Origin: Acidobacteriota bacterium
GTDB taxonomy: Bacteria > Acidobacteriota > Terriglobia > Acidiferrales > UBA7541
NCBI GenBank assembly: GCA_003223215.1
Contig: QHYH01000108.1
Location: 32,559-96,558 of the forward strand
Length of the DNA: 64,000 nucleotides
Direction: 5' to 3'
Notes under the pieces: generated by a model
Told to the model about the DNA's origin: nothing
The model's input: the letters and a program-made list of their open reading frames with translations, nothing else
The model's database searches: none
Program-made: the position numbers and the translations under genes
In this document: piece after piece, positions 26,005 through 35,149 of the stretch
How the letters are laid out: every line of letters starts with the position of its first letter
Numbering within the stretch: position 1 is the first letter of the stretch

Positions 26005-27315
26005 TCAGCGCTCCGCGAGCCGGTTCAACTCGGAGAAAAATGCGGGAAAAGACACGCCTGCACAATTCGCGTCGCGAATCACCGTGTTTCCTTCCGCGGC
26101 CAAGCCCGCCACAGCAAACGCCATGGCAATGCGGTGATCGCCGCGCGGATCAATCTCGGCTCCGCGCAGTTTTCCGGCGACGCGCCCCGCCACTTGCAAA
26201 CCGTCCGGCCGCTCCTCGACCTTTGCGTCCATACGCCGCAGATTCTCGGCGAGGGCAGCAATTCGGTCGCTTTCTTTGACGCGCAGTTCCGCCGCATCGC
26301 GAATCTCGATGCCTTCTTCCGTGTACGGACCCAGCGCCGCCAGCATCGGCAGCTCATCAATCACCAGCGGAATGCGTTCGCCGGCAATAACGCCGCCCTT
26401 CAGCGAGGCGCCTTTCACGGCGAGATCGCCGACGATTTCTCCTTGCGAACTCTTCAAACCGAGCATCTGAATCGCAGCGCCCATTTCGGCGAAGACATCG
26501 AGGATGGCGGTCCGCGTGGGATTCAGGCCCACGTTGTGGATGAGCACGTTCGAATCAGGAAACAGCGAAGCCGCAGCGAGAAAAAATACAGCCGAAGACA
26601 GATCCCCTGGCACGTCAAGCGACTTCGCTAGCAGCTGTCCGCTTCCGTTGCCCGCGCCCAGGCCACGCACGCGAATGGTCTGCCCACTTTTTTCGATGCT
26701 CGCGCCAAATTCTTCCAGCGCCAGCTCGGTGTGATCCCTCGTGGGCGCTGGCTCCGTCACGCCGGTTACGCCTTCCGCGAACAATCCCGCCAGCAGCACT
26801 GCCGACTTCACCTGCGCGCTGGCCATGGGCATTTGGTAATCGATCCCGCGCAGCTCTGCGCCGTGGATTTCAAGCGGTGCAAAGTTGTCTTCTCGACCCC
26901 GAATGTCCGCGCCCATTTCGCGCAGCGGCGCAATCACGCGCTTCATCGGCCGCTTTTGTAGGGAATCGTCGCCGGTCAACTTGGTGGAGAAACTCTGCCC
27001 GGCGAGAATTCCAGCGAGCAGCCGCATGGTGGTTCCAGAATTTCCCGCATCCAGCGCCCGCCAGCTGCTCCTCAGTCCATGCGCGCCGCGTCCGGTCACG
27101 CGTACGGTGTCTTTGACTGTTTTTACTTCCGCGCCAAGCGCGCTCATGCAGCCGAGTGTGCTGTGGCAGTCGGCGGCGGCAGAAAAGTTTCGCAACTCGC
27201 TTGTGCCTTCGGCGAGCGCCGCTAACATCGCATAGCGGTGGGAGATGGACTTGTCGCCCGGCAGCTCCACGGCGCCCGTCAAATATTTCGCAGGCCGGAT
27301 CGTTTCTTTCTTCAC
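26005..27315 (-). CDS. aroA: 3-phosphoshikimate 1-carboxyvinyltransferase (EPSP synthase), class II-like
   Basis: 436 aa; the sixth shikimate-pathway step, joining phosphoenolpyruvate to shikimate-3-phosphate. Motifs: GDKSISHRYAML near 20-31 with the substrate-binding Lys, DAGNSGTTMRLLAG (the PEP-site loop), QKRPMKRV, ASAQVKSAVLLAG, and the active-site acid in PLVIDELPMLAALG. The sequences GNSGTT and RPM are of the kind found in class II enzymes rather than E. coli-type class I (GNAGTAMRP). No other aro gene is adjacent. Length is normal. Confidence 0.95.
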   Translation of the reverse strand: MKKETIRPAKYLTGAVELPGDKSISHRYAMLAALAEGTSELRNFSAAADCHSTLGCMSALGAEVKTVKDTVRVTGRGAHGLRSSWRALDAGNSGTTMRLLAGILAGQSFSTKLTGDDSLQKRPMKRVIAPLREMGADIRGREDNFAPLEIHGAELRGIDYQMPMASAQVKSAVLLAGLFAEGVTGVTEPAPTRDHTELALEEFGASIEKSGQTIRVRGLGAGNGSGQLLAKSLDVPGDLSSAVFFLAAASLFPDSNVLIHNVGLNPTRTAILDVFAEMGAAIQMLGLKSSQGEIVGDLAVKGASLKGGVIAGERIPLVIDELPMLAALGPYTEEGIEIRDAAELRVKESDRIAALAENLRRMDAKVEERPDGLQVAGRVAGKLRGAEIDPRGDHRIAMAFAVAGLAAEGNTVIRDANCAGVSFPAFFSELNRLAER

Positions 27316-27374
27316 AAAAAGATTCTAGCACTCCTGCGGCTTGTGACCATGAATGGCGATCTCGTGCCTGGTCC

Positions 27375-27400
27375 GAATTCCTAGCTTCGCTCGGGATGAC
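27375..27400. repeat. Short dispersed repeat, copy 2
   Basis: GAATTCCTAG plus CTTCGCTCGGGATGAC has the same layout as the sequence at 3465-3491 (shared TTCCT, CGCTCGG, ATGAC). It lies in the 255-nt gap upstream of aroA. The rest of that gap holds no gene. Confidence 0.45.
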
Positions 27401-27570
27401 CATGCGCCCGGGCCACACCGTCCCACCGGAGCGCCGGATTTCCGCTTTCCCGTCGCTCTTTTTTACGTGCTTCCTGTCCTTGCGGCCAGTTTTTTCTCCA
27501 GGCACCGCCTCCTTTTCTCCATGAAATCAAATCGCCGCTTAGAACGTATCATTCAGTGAGGAGAATTCGA

Positions 27571-28401
27571 ATGCCAGCCCGCAGCCAGTTCGCACAACTC
27601 GCCACAAAGTTCGGGGTATTGGTTGGCGCGATCCTTGTTGTCACCGTTTTGCTTTCCGCTATGCCCGGTCACCACGCGCCCGCGGTCGAATCGCAACAAT
27701 CCCTCGCGCCGACCGCTGCGCAACCTCAGCAACCCTCGCCGGGCCTGGATCCCGATATGCCCGGGATGGATATGAACGATGCCAAGGCGAACGAAGCCCA
27801 CGCGGTTCACGACATGACGCCTGGACACCACGCGCGCAACCCGCACATGTATATGACCGCAGCGCGCACGCAGTCATCCGAGGACGTCGCACGGGCCAAG
27901 GAAATTATGGACCAGCTGCGCGACGGCATCGCCAAGTACAAGGACTATCGCGTCGCCCTCGCCGACGGCTACAAAATCTTTCTTCCGAACCTCAAACAGC
28001 CGGAATATCACTTTACGAATTATAGGAACGGTTTTCTCGAGGCTTTCACGTTCGAACCGTCCCGTCCCACTTCCCTGCTCTACAAGAAGACTTCTGCCGG
28101 CTACGAACTGGTAGGCGCCATGTACACCATGCCCAAGCGCGCCACCGAAGACGAGCTCAACGAACGCATTCCGCTGAGCGTCGCGACCTGGCACCTGCAC
28201 ACCAACCTCTGCATGCCGCCTCGCGATCAACTGCCGAGCGCCGACTGGAGTAGGTTCGGCCTGCGCGGCTCGATCTCCACCGACGAAGGTTGCGCCGCCG
28301 CTCGGGGACGCTTTCACCCGGTCATCTTTGGCTGGATGGTGCACGTCTACCCCTACGAGGATTCGCTGGACAAAATCTTCGCCATGCACCACCGCGACTA
28401 G
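27571..28401 (+). CDS. Exported protein with Met/His-rich N-terminal region
   Basis: 276 aa, no family recognised with certainty. A signal-anchor (FGVLVGAILVVTVLLSA) is followed by a low-complexity region rich in Met and His: PGHHAP, DMPGMDMND, HDMTPGHHARNPHMYM, resembling copper-handling segments. A folded domain follows (about 100-276) with conserved-looking YHFTNYRNG, TWHLHTNLCMPP and the ending HPVIFGWMVHVYPYE, which could hold further metal ligands. ATG 27571 has AGGAG at 7 nt; an upstream GTG at 27556 is less likely. It stands alone. A role in metal binding is only suggested by composition. Confidence 0.65.
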   Translation: MPARSQFAQLATKFGVLVGAILVVTVLLSAMPGHHAPAVESQQSLAPTAAQPQQPSPGLDPDMPGMDMNDAKANEAHAVHDMTPGHHARNPHMYMTAARTQSSEDVARAKEIMDQLRDGIAKYKDYRVALADGYKIFLPNLKQPEYHFTNYRNGFLEAFTFEPSRPTSLLYKKTSAGYELVGAMYTMPKRATEDELNERIPLSVATWHLHTNLCMPPRDQLPSADWSRFGLRGSISTDEGCAAARGRFHPVIFGWMVHVYPYEDSLDKIFAMHHRD

Positions 28402-28597
28402 ATCGGCAAAGCTCCGCCTTACCGGCGAAAGAGCGGGGTGAGGACTAGAACGCCTAGCGCTAAAGGCTGGTGCATAACCTTGGAATCAACCCCTTGATGG
28501 CTGCGAGAAGCCGAAGCGCGAGCGCGGCAGATCTCAAAAAAAAAGAGGAAATTCCGTGAATAGCGCAACTGTTTCTTGACAGTGTATCTATACCCCC

Positions 28598-29471
28598 TTG
28601 GCCAAACAAGCCGCTTTGCCCAAGGACGATTTACTCGAACCGGTGGACCAGCTCCTGGAGGACCCGCAACTGCTCGAGCTCGTCCGCGGCTGTCTGGTTA
28701 CCCGCTCTCCGGCTTCTACGCGCACCGGCCGCACCGGCGTGGCCCCAGATCGCCTGCTGCGCTGTTGCGTGCTCAAGCACTTTAAAAGCGCGCGGCAAGA
28801 ATCCGGCCGCTGAAATGGCGATCCCCGAACTCCGGAAGGAGATCGAGCACTATTGTAAGCTCGGAGACCGTGTGATCGATCAGGCCCGCCGTCGCGTGCT
28901 CGAGGGAGAGCAAGTTCCCAACGCCGAAAAGATCTATTCCATCTTTGAAGCCCACACCGACCTGATCAAGCGCGGCAAGGTGCAAACACCGCTGGAGTTC
29001 GGCCACAAAGTTTTTCTTGCCGAAAGTGTCCAAGGGTTGATCACGCAATACGAAGTGCTCGAGGGCAACCCTAACGATGAACAACACGTGGAACCTTCCC
29101 TCAAATGCCACAAGAAAATGTTCGGCCACGTCCCAGAACTGTATAGTACGGATCGGGGTTTCTTCAGTGAGAAGAATGTAAAGTTGTGCGAGCGAAAGAG
29201 TGTGAAGGTGGTTTGTATCCCGCAGTGTGGCGGACAGAAAACGGACGAGCGCAAAGCCTACGAGAAGAGTCCCGATTTCAAAAAAGGACAGCGCTTTCGA
29301 GCTGGCATCGAAGGGACCATCTCCGTGCTGTTCCGCGGTCGTGGCATGAAGCGCTGTCGCGACGAAGGGCGTAAGCGCTTTGAGTTGTGGGTGGGCGCGG
29401 CCGTGCTGGCCAACAACTTGATGAGAATTGCAGCCTTGCGAAAGAAACGGTCACGTCAGTCTTCCGCGTGA
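28598..29471 (+). pseudogene. Decayed transposase, ISNCY-type, with internal deletion
   Basis: Two frames in different phases carry the ends of one transposase. At 28598-28813 is the N-terminal DNA-binding part (LLEDPQLLELVRGCLV, then APDRLLRCCVLKH). At 28815-29471 is the C-terminal catalytic part, with SIFEAHTDLIKRGKVQTPLEFG, STDRGFFS and RFRAGIEGTISVL ending near WVGAAVLANNLMRIA. The expected middle, roughly 100-150 residues, is missing, so it cannot be functional. The intact family is about 430-500 aa. I could not define terminal inverted repeats or a target duplication. TTGACA at 28575-28580 just upstream may be an old promoter element. Confidence 0.75.
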
Positions 29472-29684
29472 TGCCGGAATCCGGCAACAACCGTCGGCTG
29501 TCACATGCCGTCGCAACCAACCACAGGCCGGCTAAGTCCTTGAATTCCCTTTGTAAATCAAGGTTTTGCTGCTGAAATAGGCGTTTCGATACAGAAACTA
29601 GCTAAATCTTCCTGCCTGGGCAACCCCTCCAACCCCTCCCGTCCAATTGCCTCTAGTACGGCTGCCGCGTATTATGGAAAGTTC

Positions 29685-31478
29685 ATGCTTACGGCTGGGG
29701 CGCATCCGTCGAATGGTTGGCTTGCTTGTTGGTTCGCTCTTTTTGCGTTCTTCGCTGAGCTGTGCCTGATTCCGAGTACTCTCAACGCTCAGCAGCCGGA
29801 AATCCTCCCTCTTAGCCAAGTTAAGCCCGGCATGCAGGGCTACGCCTACACCATCTTTACCGGCGACAAGATCGAGAAGTTCGACCTCGAAGTCCTGGGT
29901 GTGCTTGCGAATTTCCTCGGCCCGAAACAGTCCATCATCCTCGTTCAGCTTAAGGGGCCAAAAGTCGAACACACCGGCGTCGTTGCCGGCATGAGCGGCA
30001 GTCCGGTTTATCTTGAGGGCAAGCTCGCCGGGGCGCTATCCCTGAAGCTCGGTATCTTCACCAAGGAGCCCATCGCCGGCGTCACGCCCATTCAGGATGT
30101 CTTGCATCCTCCGCCTTCGGCGATCGCGGAACTTCCCATGCCGCAGTTTGGTGCTGCTTCGGAAACCTTCGCAAGCGCGGGGTTTCCTTCTGGTTCTGCC
30201 CTCGAACTCATAGAAACGCCGTTGGTCTTCTCCGGGTTTGCGCCGGCCGCGCTCCAGCAGTTCGCGAAGCAAATCCAAGGCTACGGCCTGGTGGCCACGC
30301 AAGGCGGCACCGCAGCCCCCAGCCCTCAAGATGCCCACCTGGTGGCCGGCGACATGGCCGGCATGGTTCTGGTGCAAGGCGATGCCTCCATCAATTCGGC
30401 TTGCACCGTCACCGCCGTCGAGGGAGACCGCGTTTTTCTCTGCGGCCATCCGTTCTTGAGTCTTGGTGACGTGCAGCTTCCGATGGCGCGCAGCCACGTG
30501 GTCACGACCCTTTCCTCCGATCTTGCCTCCACGAAAATCGTCAACGTGGCCGGCTCCATCGGCACCATCACCGGCGACCACCTCACCGCGGTCACCGGCA
30601 AGCTCGGCAGGCCTCCGGCGATGATTCCGTTGGACCTATCTCTTCGCGCTTTAAATTCGGAAAAGAATCTACACTTTGAAATCATTAACCACCCCAAGCT
30701 CACGCCGCTTCTCGTGGGGCTCACCACGTTCAATGGGCTGACGCAGAATCCGGTCTACGGCGAAGGCACCACCCTTCATCTCACCGGCGAAATTCGCCTC
30801 CAGGGCCACCCGGCCGTCGAGATTGAAAACACCTTTGCGCCCATCGACAGCCTTACCCCCGACGGTTTTCCCATCGCGCTCACAATGCAAGGCGTTTTTA
30901 CGCGGCTTTTCTCCAACACGTTTGAGCCGGCCAAAGTTGACGGCATCTCGCTGCGCGTCGACAGCGTTCCCGGGCGCAAGTCCTTCACCATCGAAAGCGC
31001 CTGGCTCGAAAACGGCGAAGCCGCTCCGGGCGAGACCGTGCGTGTTCGCGCGCTTCTCCGCCCCTACCGCGGGGCGCCGCAGATTCAGGAAACGACCGTA
31101 CGCGTCCCCGACCAGGTTTCCCGAGGAAGCACTCTTCGCTTGCTTGTCACCGACGGCGAAATGCTCAATCGCGCTTCCCGTGGCTTCGCTTTCGCGGGCG
31201 TCGGCGGTGGCCCTGCCGGCCTCGACCAGCTCATCTCTCTACTGAACCGGGAGCGCCGCAATGACCGTTTATATGTTGGGCTTTTCGTCCCGGCGCCCAC
31301 GCTGCTCTGGGACGATAAGGAACTTCCAAACATTCCGCTTTCTCAGATTGGCATCGTGGATGGCCGCCCGGGCCCTGGCAGCGTGCAAGTGCTTCGCGAA
31401 TCTCTTGCCAACGAAGCTTCCATCCCTCTCGGGGGCCCCGTTTCCGGCATCATCTCGTTGAATCTGCAAATCCGGTGA
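29685..31478 (+). CDS. Exported SpoIVB-type S55 peptidase-domain protein
   Basis: 597 aa with a signal segment (about 10-35). Residues about 38-250 match the SpoIVB peptidase S55 domain: LPLSQVKPGMQGYAYT, then GVVAGMSGSPVYLEGKLAGAL with the nucleophile-type S104 in GMSGSP, and later TAVEGDRVFLCGHPFLSLG. In Bacillus SpoIVB this domain cuts a signalling protein during sporulation. Here no sporulation gene is near, so another regulated proteolysis outside the inner membrane is more likely. The C-terminal third is beta-rich with a PGETVRVRALLRPYRG Ig-like segment. Its stop overlaps the start of the beta-propeller gene (GTGA), implying joint function. Confidence 0.82.
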   Translation: MLTAGAHPSNGWLACWFALFAFFAELCLIPSTLNAQQPEILPLSQVKPGMQGYAYTIFTGDKIEKFDLEVLGVLANFLGPKQSIILVQLKGPKVEHTGVVAGMSGSPVYLEGKLAGALSLKLGIFTKEPIAGVTPIQDVLHPPPSAIAELPMPQFGAASETFASAGFPSGSALELIETPLVFSGFAPAALQQFAKQIQGYGLVATQGGTAAPSPQDAHLVAGDMAGMVLVQGDASINSACTVTAVEGDRVFLCGHPFLSLGDVQLPMARSHVVTTLSSDLASTKIVNVAGSIGTITGDHLTAVTGKLGRPPAMIPLDLSLRALNSEKNLHFEIINHPKLTPLLVGLTTFNGLTQNPVYGEGTTLHLTGEIRLQGHPAVEIENTFAPIDSLTPDGFPIALTMQGVFTRLFSNTFEPAKVDGISLRVDSVPGRKSFTIESAWLENGEAAPGETVRVRALLRPYRGAPQIQETTVRVPDQVSRGSTLRLLVTDGEMLNRASRGFAFAGVGGGPAGLDQLISLLNRERRNDRLYVGLFVPAPTLLWDDKELPNIPLSQIGIVDGRPGPGSVQVLRESLANEASIPLGGPVSGIISLNLQIR

Positions 31479-33877
31479 ACCTATCTATGCTCAGCTTCGA
31501 CAAACGCCCTTTCCTTTCTCGCCATTCGCTTGGCTTGACCCGGTCGCGGCTATCGGCCACGCGCCACTTTCTTCCATTCGTTTCCGCTTCTTTGCTCTAC
31601 TTGCTGATTTCCTCTCCGCTTCCCGCTGAACACACGCGCCGGTGGCGGCAATCCAGTTATGAAGATTTCCTCAAGGGCTCGGCCCACGGTGTCGCCGTGC
31701 GCAGCGACGGCCGCCTCGAACTCGCGCCAAAATTCACTCTGCTTGCAGACGCCGACGCCTCCTACCTCTTCTCTGTACGGCTTGATCCAAAAGGCATGCT
31801 GTACGCTGCCGGCGGCTCTCCGGCCAAGGTCTTTCGCTTCGATTCCAACGCAAAACCTTCTGTCGTCTTCGACTCCACCGATCTCTCTGCGCAAGCCATC
31901 GCTTTCGATTCGAAGGGCACCCTGTACGTCGGCACTTCACCCGACGGCAAGGTCTACAAGGTTTCCGCCACGGGCGAGAAGTCCGTTTTCTTCGATCCCA
32001 AGACGAAATACATCTGGGACCTGGCTTTCGGCCCGGACGGCACGCTCTACGTCGCAAGCGGGGACAAAGGGCAGCTGTTTGCGGTAGCCCCCGACGGCAA
32101 GGGCGAGCTTTTCTACTCCAGCGAGGAAGCGCACATTCGCGTTCTCGCTTTTGACGCGAACAAGAATCTCATCGCCGGGACCGAGCCGAGCGGGCGCATC
32201 CTCCGCATCTCACGCCCAACAGGACAAAGCAGCGGCAAAAATTCCAAGGCCGGCGCAGCGGCTGTGGAAGGCTTCGTGCTTTACGAAACTTCCAAGCGCG
32301 AGGTCACTTCGCTCGCGGTGGCTCCCGACGGAAGCATCTACGCTTCCGCGATTGGCGAGAAACCGCGTGGCGGCGCGCCCGCACCCACCACGATCATCGC
32401 CACGCCGCAAGGGACGACCACCATCGGCGCCGGCATTGCCGGTGCCGCACAGGTTCAGGGGCAGGTCCAGCCTCCGTTCCTTCCATTCCCCTCGCTGGTT
32501 TCCAGCAGCATTTACCGCATCAGCGCGGATGGCGCGCCAGAAGAGCTCTGGACTTCGCGCGAAGATGTGGTTTACGCACTGGGGCTCGCTTCCGACGGGC
32601 GTCTTCTCGCCGGCACCGGCAACAACGGCGCGCTTCTGGCGATTGACGGACGCGGCGTCTTTGCGCAACTGGCAAAAGCCGGATCCTCACAAATTACCGG
32701 CATCGTGGGTAATGCTTCCGGAAAGGTTTTTTTGTGTACTTCCAATCCCGGAAAGGTGTTTTCGCTCGGTCCGGAATATGAGGCCGAAGGGACCTTCGAA
32801 TCTCACTCTTTTGATGCGCAACTGTTCTCGCAATGGGGACGCATCGAATGGTGGAGCCCGCCTCCTGCTTCTACCGCGAAGTCAGCCTCAAGCTCCGGCG
32901 CTGCGCACGGGAGCGAACCGCGAACCGAATTCTTCGTTCGCAGCGGTAACACGGATGACCCGGACAAGGAATGGTCCCGCTGGTTTGGCCCTTACACCAA
33001 ACCGGGCAGCGCCGCGGAAGCGCCGCCTGCACGTTTTGCGCAGTGGAAAGCGGTGATCCACGATGGCCGCCCTGGAGACGGCATCGATTGGGTGAGCCTC
33101 GCTTACCTTCCGCGCAATGTCGCCCCGGTTATCGACGGTATCGCCGTTCAGGAAGCTGGCGTCCGCACGCAGAGCCCGCAAGCCGTCGCCTCCAACCAGC
33201 CAACTCCTGTTGCCATGAAAATGCCGACCGCTCCCAGCACCACCGGGGTGACCATCACGCAGACCACCACGACCACTCACTTCGAACAACCGCCCCAGGG
33301 TTTCGCGCAAAAAGGTTACCGAACCGTGCTTTGGACCGCCCATGACGACAACGAAGACGAGTTGCAATTTGCCGTCTACTATCGCGGAGAGAATGAAAAA
33401 GAGTGGAAGCTGCTGAAGGACAAGCTCGATCAGAAGTATTATTCCTTCGATACCGCAACGCTTCCCGACGGCGCCTATTACCTGAAAATTGTGACTTCGG
33501 ATTCTCCATCGAATCTGCCGGCCGCCGCGCTCACCGCGGAACGCGAATCCGAGCGCTTCGAGGTCGACAACACTCCGCCAGTGGTCGAAGATCTGCGTGT
33601 AGGCGCGCCTTCCTCCAAAATGGGCGGAGGGCACGCGGTCTCTTTCACGGCACACGACACTGTCTCCGCGATTGGTCGCGCACAATACAGCCTGGACGGC
33701 GCCGACTGGGTTCTTGTTTCTCCTACCACCGGGATCAGCGACGCCCTCGTTGAGCACTACGACTTTGCCGTTTCCGCAACCCCCGGCGAGCATACCCTGG
33801 CCGTCCGCGTCTTTGACACCTTCGAAAATGTCGGCGCCGCAAAGGTCACTTTCACCGTGCCGGGCGGCAAACCTTAA
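31475..33877 (+). CDS. Exported beta-propeller protein coupled to the S55 peptidase
   Basis: 800 aa. The N-terminal 50 residues contain a signal segment (FVSASLLYLLISSPLPAEH). From about 80 to 440 there are repeated propeller blades with D-x-K/D-G-x-L-Y-x-G patterns (LDPKGMLYAAGG, FDSKGTLYVGTSPDGKVY, FGPDGTLYVASGDKGQ). The C-terminal 250 residues hold an Ig-like or fibronectin-like beta domain (NTPPVVEDL, ARVFDTFENVG-like ending). GTG 31475 overlaps the peptidase stop; ATG 31487 is an alternative. It may present substrates or ligands to the peptidase, which is inferred from coupling only. Confidence 0.75.
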   Translation: MNLSMLSFDKRPFLSRHSLGLTRSRLSATRHFLPFVSASLLYLLISSPLPAEHTRRWRQSSYEDFLKGSAHGVAVRSDGRLELAPKFTLLADADASYLFSVRLDPKGMLYAAGGSPAKVFRFDSNAKPSVVFDSTDLSAQAIAFDSKGTLYVGTSPDGKVYKVSATGEKSVFFDPKTKYIWDLAFGPDGTLYVASGDKGQLFAVAPDGKGELFYSSEEAHIRVLAFDANKNLIAGTEPSGRILRISRPTGQSSGKNSKAGAAAVEGFVLYETSKREVTSLAVAPDGSIYASAIGEKPRGGAPAPTTIIATPQGTTTIGAGIAGAAQVQGQVQPPFLPFPSLVSSSIYRISADGAPEELWTSREDVVYALGLASDGRLLAGTGNNGALLAIDGRGVFAQLAKAGSSQITGIVGNASGKVFLCTSNPGKVFSLGPEYEAEGTFESHSFDAQLFSQWGRIEWWSPPPASTAKSASSSGAAHGSEPRTEFFVRSGNTDDPDKEWSRWFGPYTKPGSAAEAPPARFAQWKAVIHDGRPGDGIDWVSLAYLPRNVAPVIDGIAVQEAGVRTQSPQAVASNQPTPVAMKMPTAPSTTGVTITQTTTTTHFEQPPQGFAQKGYRTVLWTAHDDNEDELQFAVYYRGENEKEWKLLKDKLDQKYYSFDTATLPDGAYYLKIVTSDSPSNLPAAALTAERESERFEVDNTPPVVEDLRVGAPSSKMGGGHAVSFTAHDTVSAIGRAQYSLDGADWVLVSPTTGISDALVEHYDFAVSATPGEHTLAVRVFDTFENVGAAKVTFTVPGGKP

Positions 33878-33925
33878 TCTAAAATTTAAACGCCGTCGCT
33901 TGCATCTCCCTGGGAGGCACAAAAA

Positions 33926-34304
33926 GTGAAATCCATGCGCCTGGTTGCAAAGGCAGTCTTTTTTGTTCTCTTGTCCGCGGGGGCTTTCCTAAAGGCTGCC
34001 GACGCACCAACACTCACCGTGAAAGGCTACGTCCCGGACTCGGCGTGTGCGTTCACCATGGGCCTTAGCAAAACCCATTAGCAAACAGTGCGCCATCTCT
34101 TGCGCCAAGGCCGGCTCCCAGCTTGTGATTCTCGCGGACGACGACCCTATTTACTGGCCGATTGCCGACACAACGCCCTCTAGCGGACAGAACAGAAGGC
34201 TTCTGCCTTTTGCAGGCGACAAGGTGACGGCAACAGGCAAGATTTATGAGCGCGGAGGCTCCAAAGCCATGGTGATCGAAAAGATTGATCGGCAGGCTTC
34301 GTGA
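33926..34304 (+). pseudogene. Small exported protein gene broken by a 1-nt frameshift
   Basis: GTG 33926, preceded by GGGAGG at 8 nt, begins a signal peptide (AKAVFFVLLSAGAFLKAADAP) followed by LTVKGYVPDSACAFTMGLSK and an in-frame TAG at 34079. The neighbouring frame continues without a break as PISKQCAISCAKAGSQLVIL and on to KVTATGKIYERGGSKAMVIEKI, ending at 34304. Removing one A from the AAAA run at 34069-34072 joins the two into a single 125-aa protein. That protein resembles small exported acidobacterial proteins with G-x-V/I-x-D-S-x-C, CxxxCxxxG and an OB-like GDKVTVTG end. It could be a true lesion or a homopolymer read error. Confidence 0.7.
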
Positions 34305-34450
34305 GAAATAACCTCAACCGCCATTTCGACCGAGGGCCGGCAGATCTCCGATCCCGAGGTGGGGAAAACTTTCTTCAAAAGCTCGCTTGCAAGCGATTCA
34401 AACAGGTGGGCTTTTTAAAACGCCAAACTGAGAACCGAGGACTGACAACC

Positions 34451-34798
34451 TCAGCTCGTCCACCGTTCTTGCACGGCTGCCGTCTGATATTTTTCGATTT
34501 CCACACCAAAGCCGATGCGCCCGTCTCCATAAGGCTCGTTGCGGACGTGCACGATGCGTGCGGTGCAACGCATCTCCTGCGCACCGTTGCCGGTCACTTC
34601 CGCAGACATGTGAATGGTGGCTTCGATGGGCATGCCAACTTGTAAGGGCGCCGAGGAGGCGAAGAAAAAACCGCCGCGGGAGACGTTCAGAGCTTCGGTA
34701 AAGTGCTCCGTCTTGTCGGCAGCCACGCCTGCCGCCCGGAAGCGCAACGGCGTGCGGTGGTTCACGCGTGCCAGCTGTCGACGTTCAGTCGGTTTCAT
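34451..34798 (-). CDS. PilZ-domain protein
   Basis: 115 aa, a single PilZ domain. The c-di-GMP-binding N-terminal arginine motif appears in RRQLARVNHR and the second motif as NVSRGGFFF (N/D-x-S-x-x-G). The end GRIGFGVEIEK is the usual final strand. It probably acts as a cytosolic c-di-GMP receptor with unknown partner. It lies alone between the broken exported gene and the possible TnpB remnant. Confidence 0.83.
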   Translation of the reverse strand: MKPTERRQLARVNHRTPLRFRAAGVAADKTEHFTEALNVSRGGFFFASSAPLQVGMPIEATIHMSAEVTGNGAQEMRCTARIVHVRNEPYGDGRIGFGVEIEKYQTAAVQERWTS

Positions 34799-34905
34799 AA
34801 GGCGCCTCCTCCGCGCGAGGGAGGCTACGCGCTTGCCATGAGGAAGGTTAATCCAAGCGTATCAGAGGGATAGACGGGGTCAAGTACCAAAGATGGGCTG
34901 GGTAA

Positions 34906-35149
34906 TTGATACCAGTACCTTTTTCGGCCCTTACAGGTTCCGTTCTTGAGAACGGGGATATAAGGCGCAGGTTTTGGTGTGTAGTTCTTTTCTCGCAAGA
35001 CCTAGGGCCGGGCAGCCCGATGTGTGAAGCCTGCGGAGATGCGGCGCAGTACGGCCGATCGATGAAACAGGAACCCGCCGAAATGCTCTGGTTGAAACCA
35101 AACCAGGCTTCGTAGGAATCCTCGCCCTTTTTTAAGGGCGGGGAGGATG
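34906..35149 (+). mobile_element. Possible TnpB (IS200/IS605 OrfB) 3' remnant with right-end hairpin
   Basis: A plus-strand open end (35020-35115) codes EACGDAAQYG followed by SMKQEPAEML, which resembles the C-terminal tails seen after the zinc ribbon of TnpB proteins. Directly after its stop is a GC hairpin, GCCCTT-TTTT-AAGGGC with extended flanks (35120-35146), as at IS605-type right ends. No catalytic RuvC part or zinc ribbon is left. It may be an old end fragment; the rest of the 350-nt gap shows no gene. The identification rests on recall of tail sequences and is tentative. Confidence 0.35.

Noticed and set aside
32888..33922. 344-aa minus-strand frame opposite the propeller gene
   Set aside because: Gly/Arg/Val-rich shadow without start-site signals.
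34383..34396. Palindrome TCGCTTGCAAGCGA
   Set aside because: Perfect but short, with no T-run and no second copy; probably incidental.
35120..35146. GC hairpin as terminator of amrS
   Set aside because: On the minus strand no T-run follows the stem. The position and form fit an insertion-element end better.
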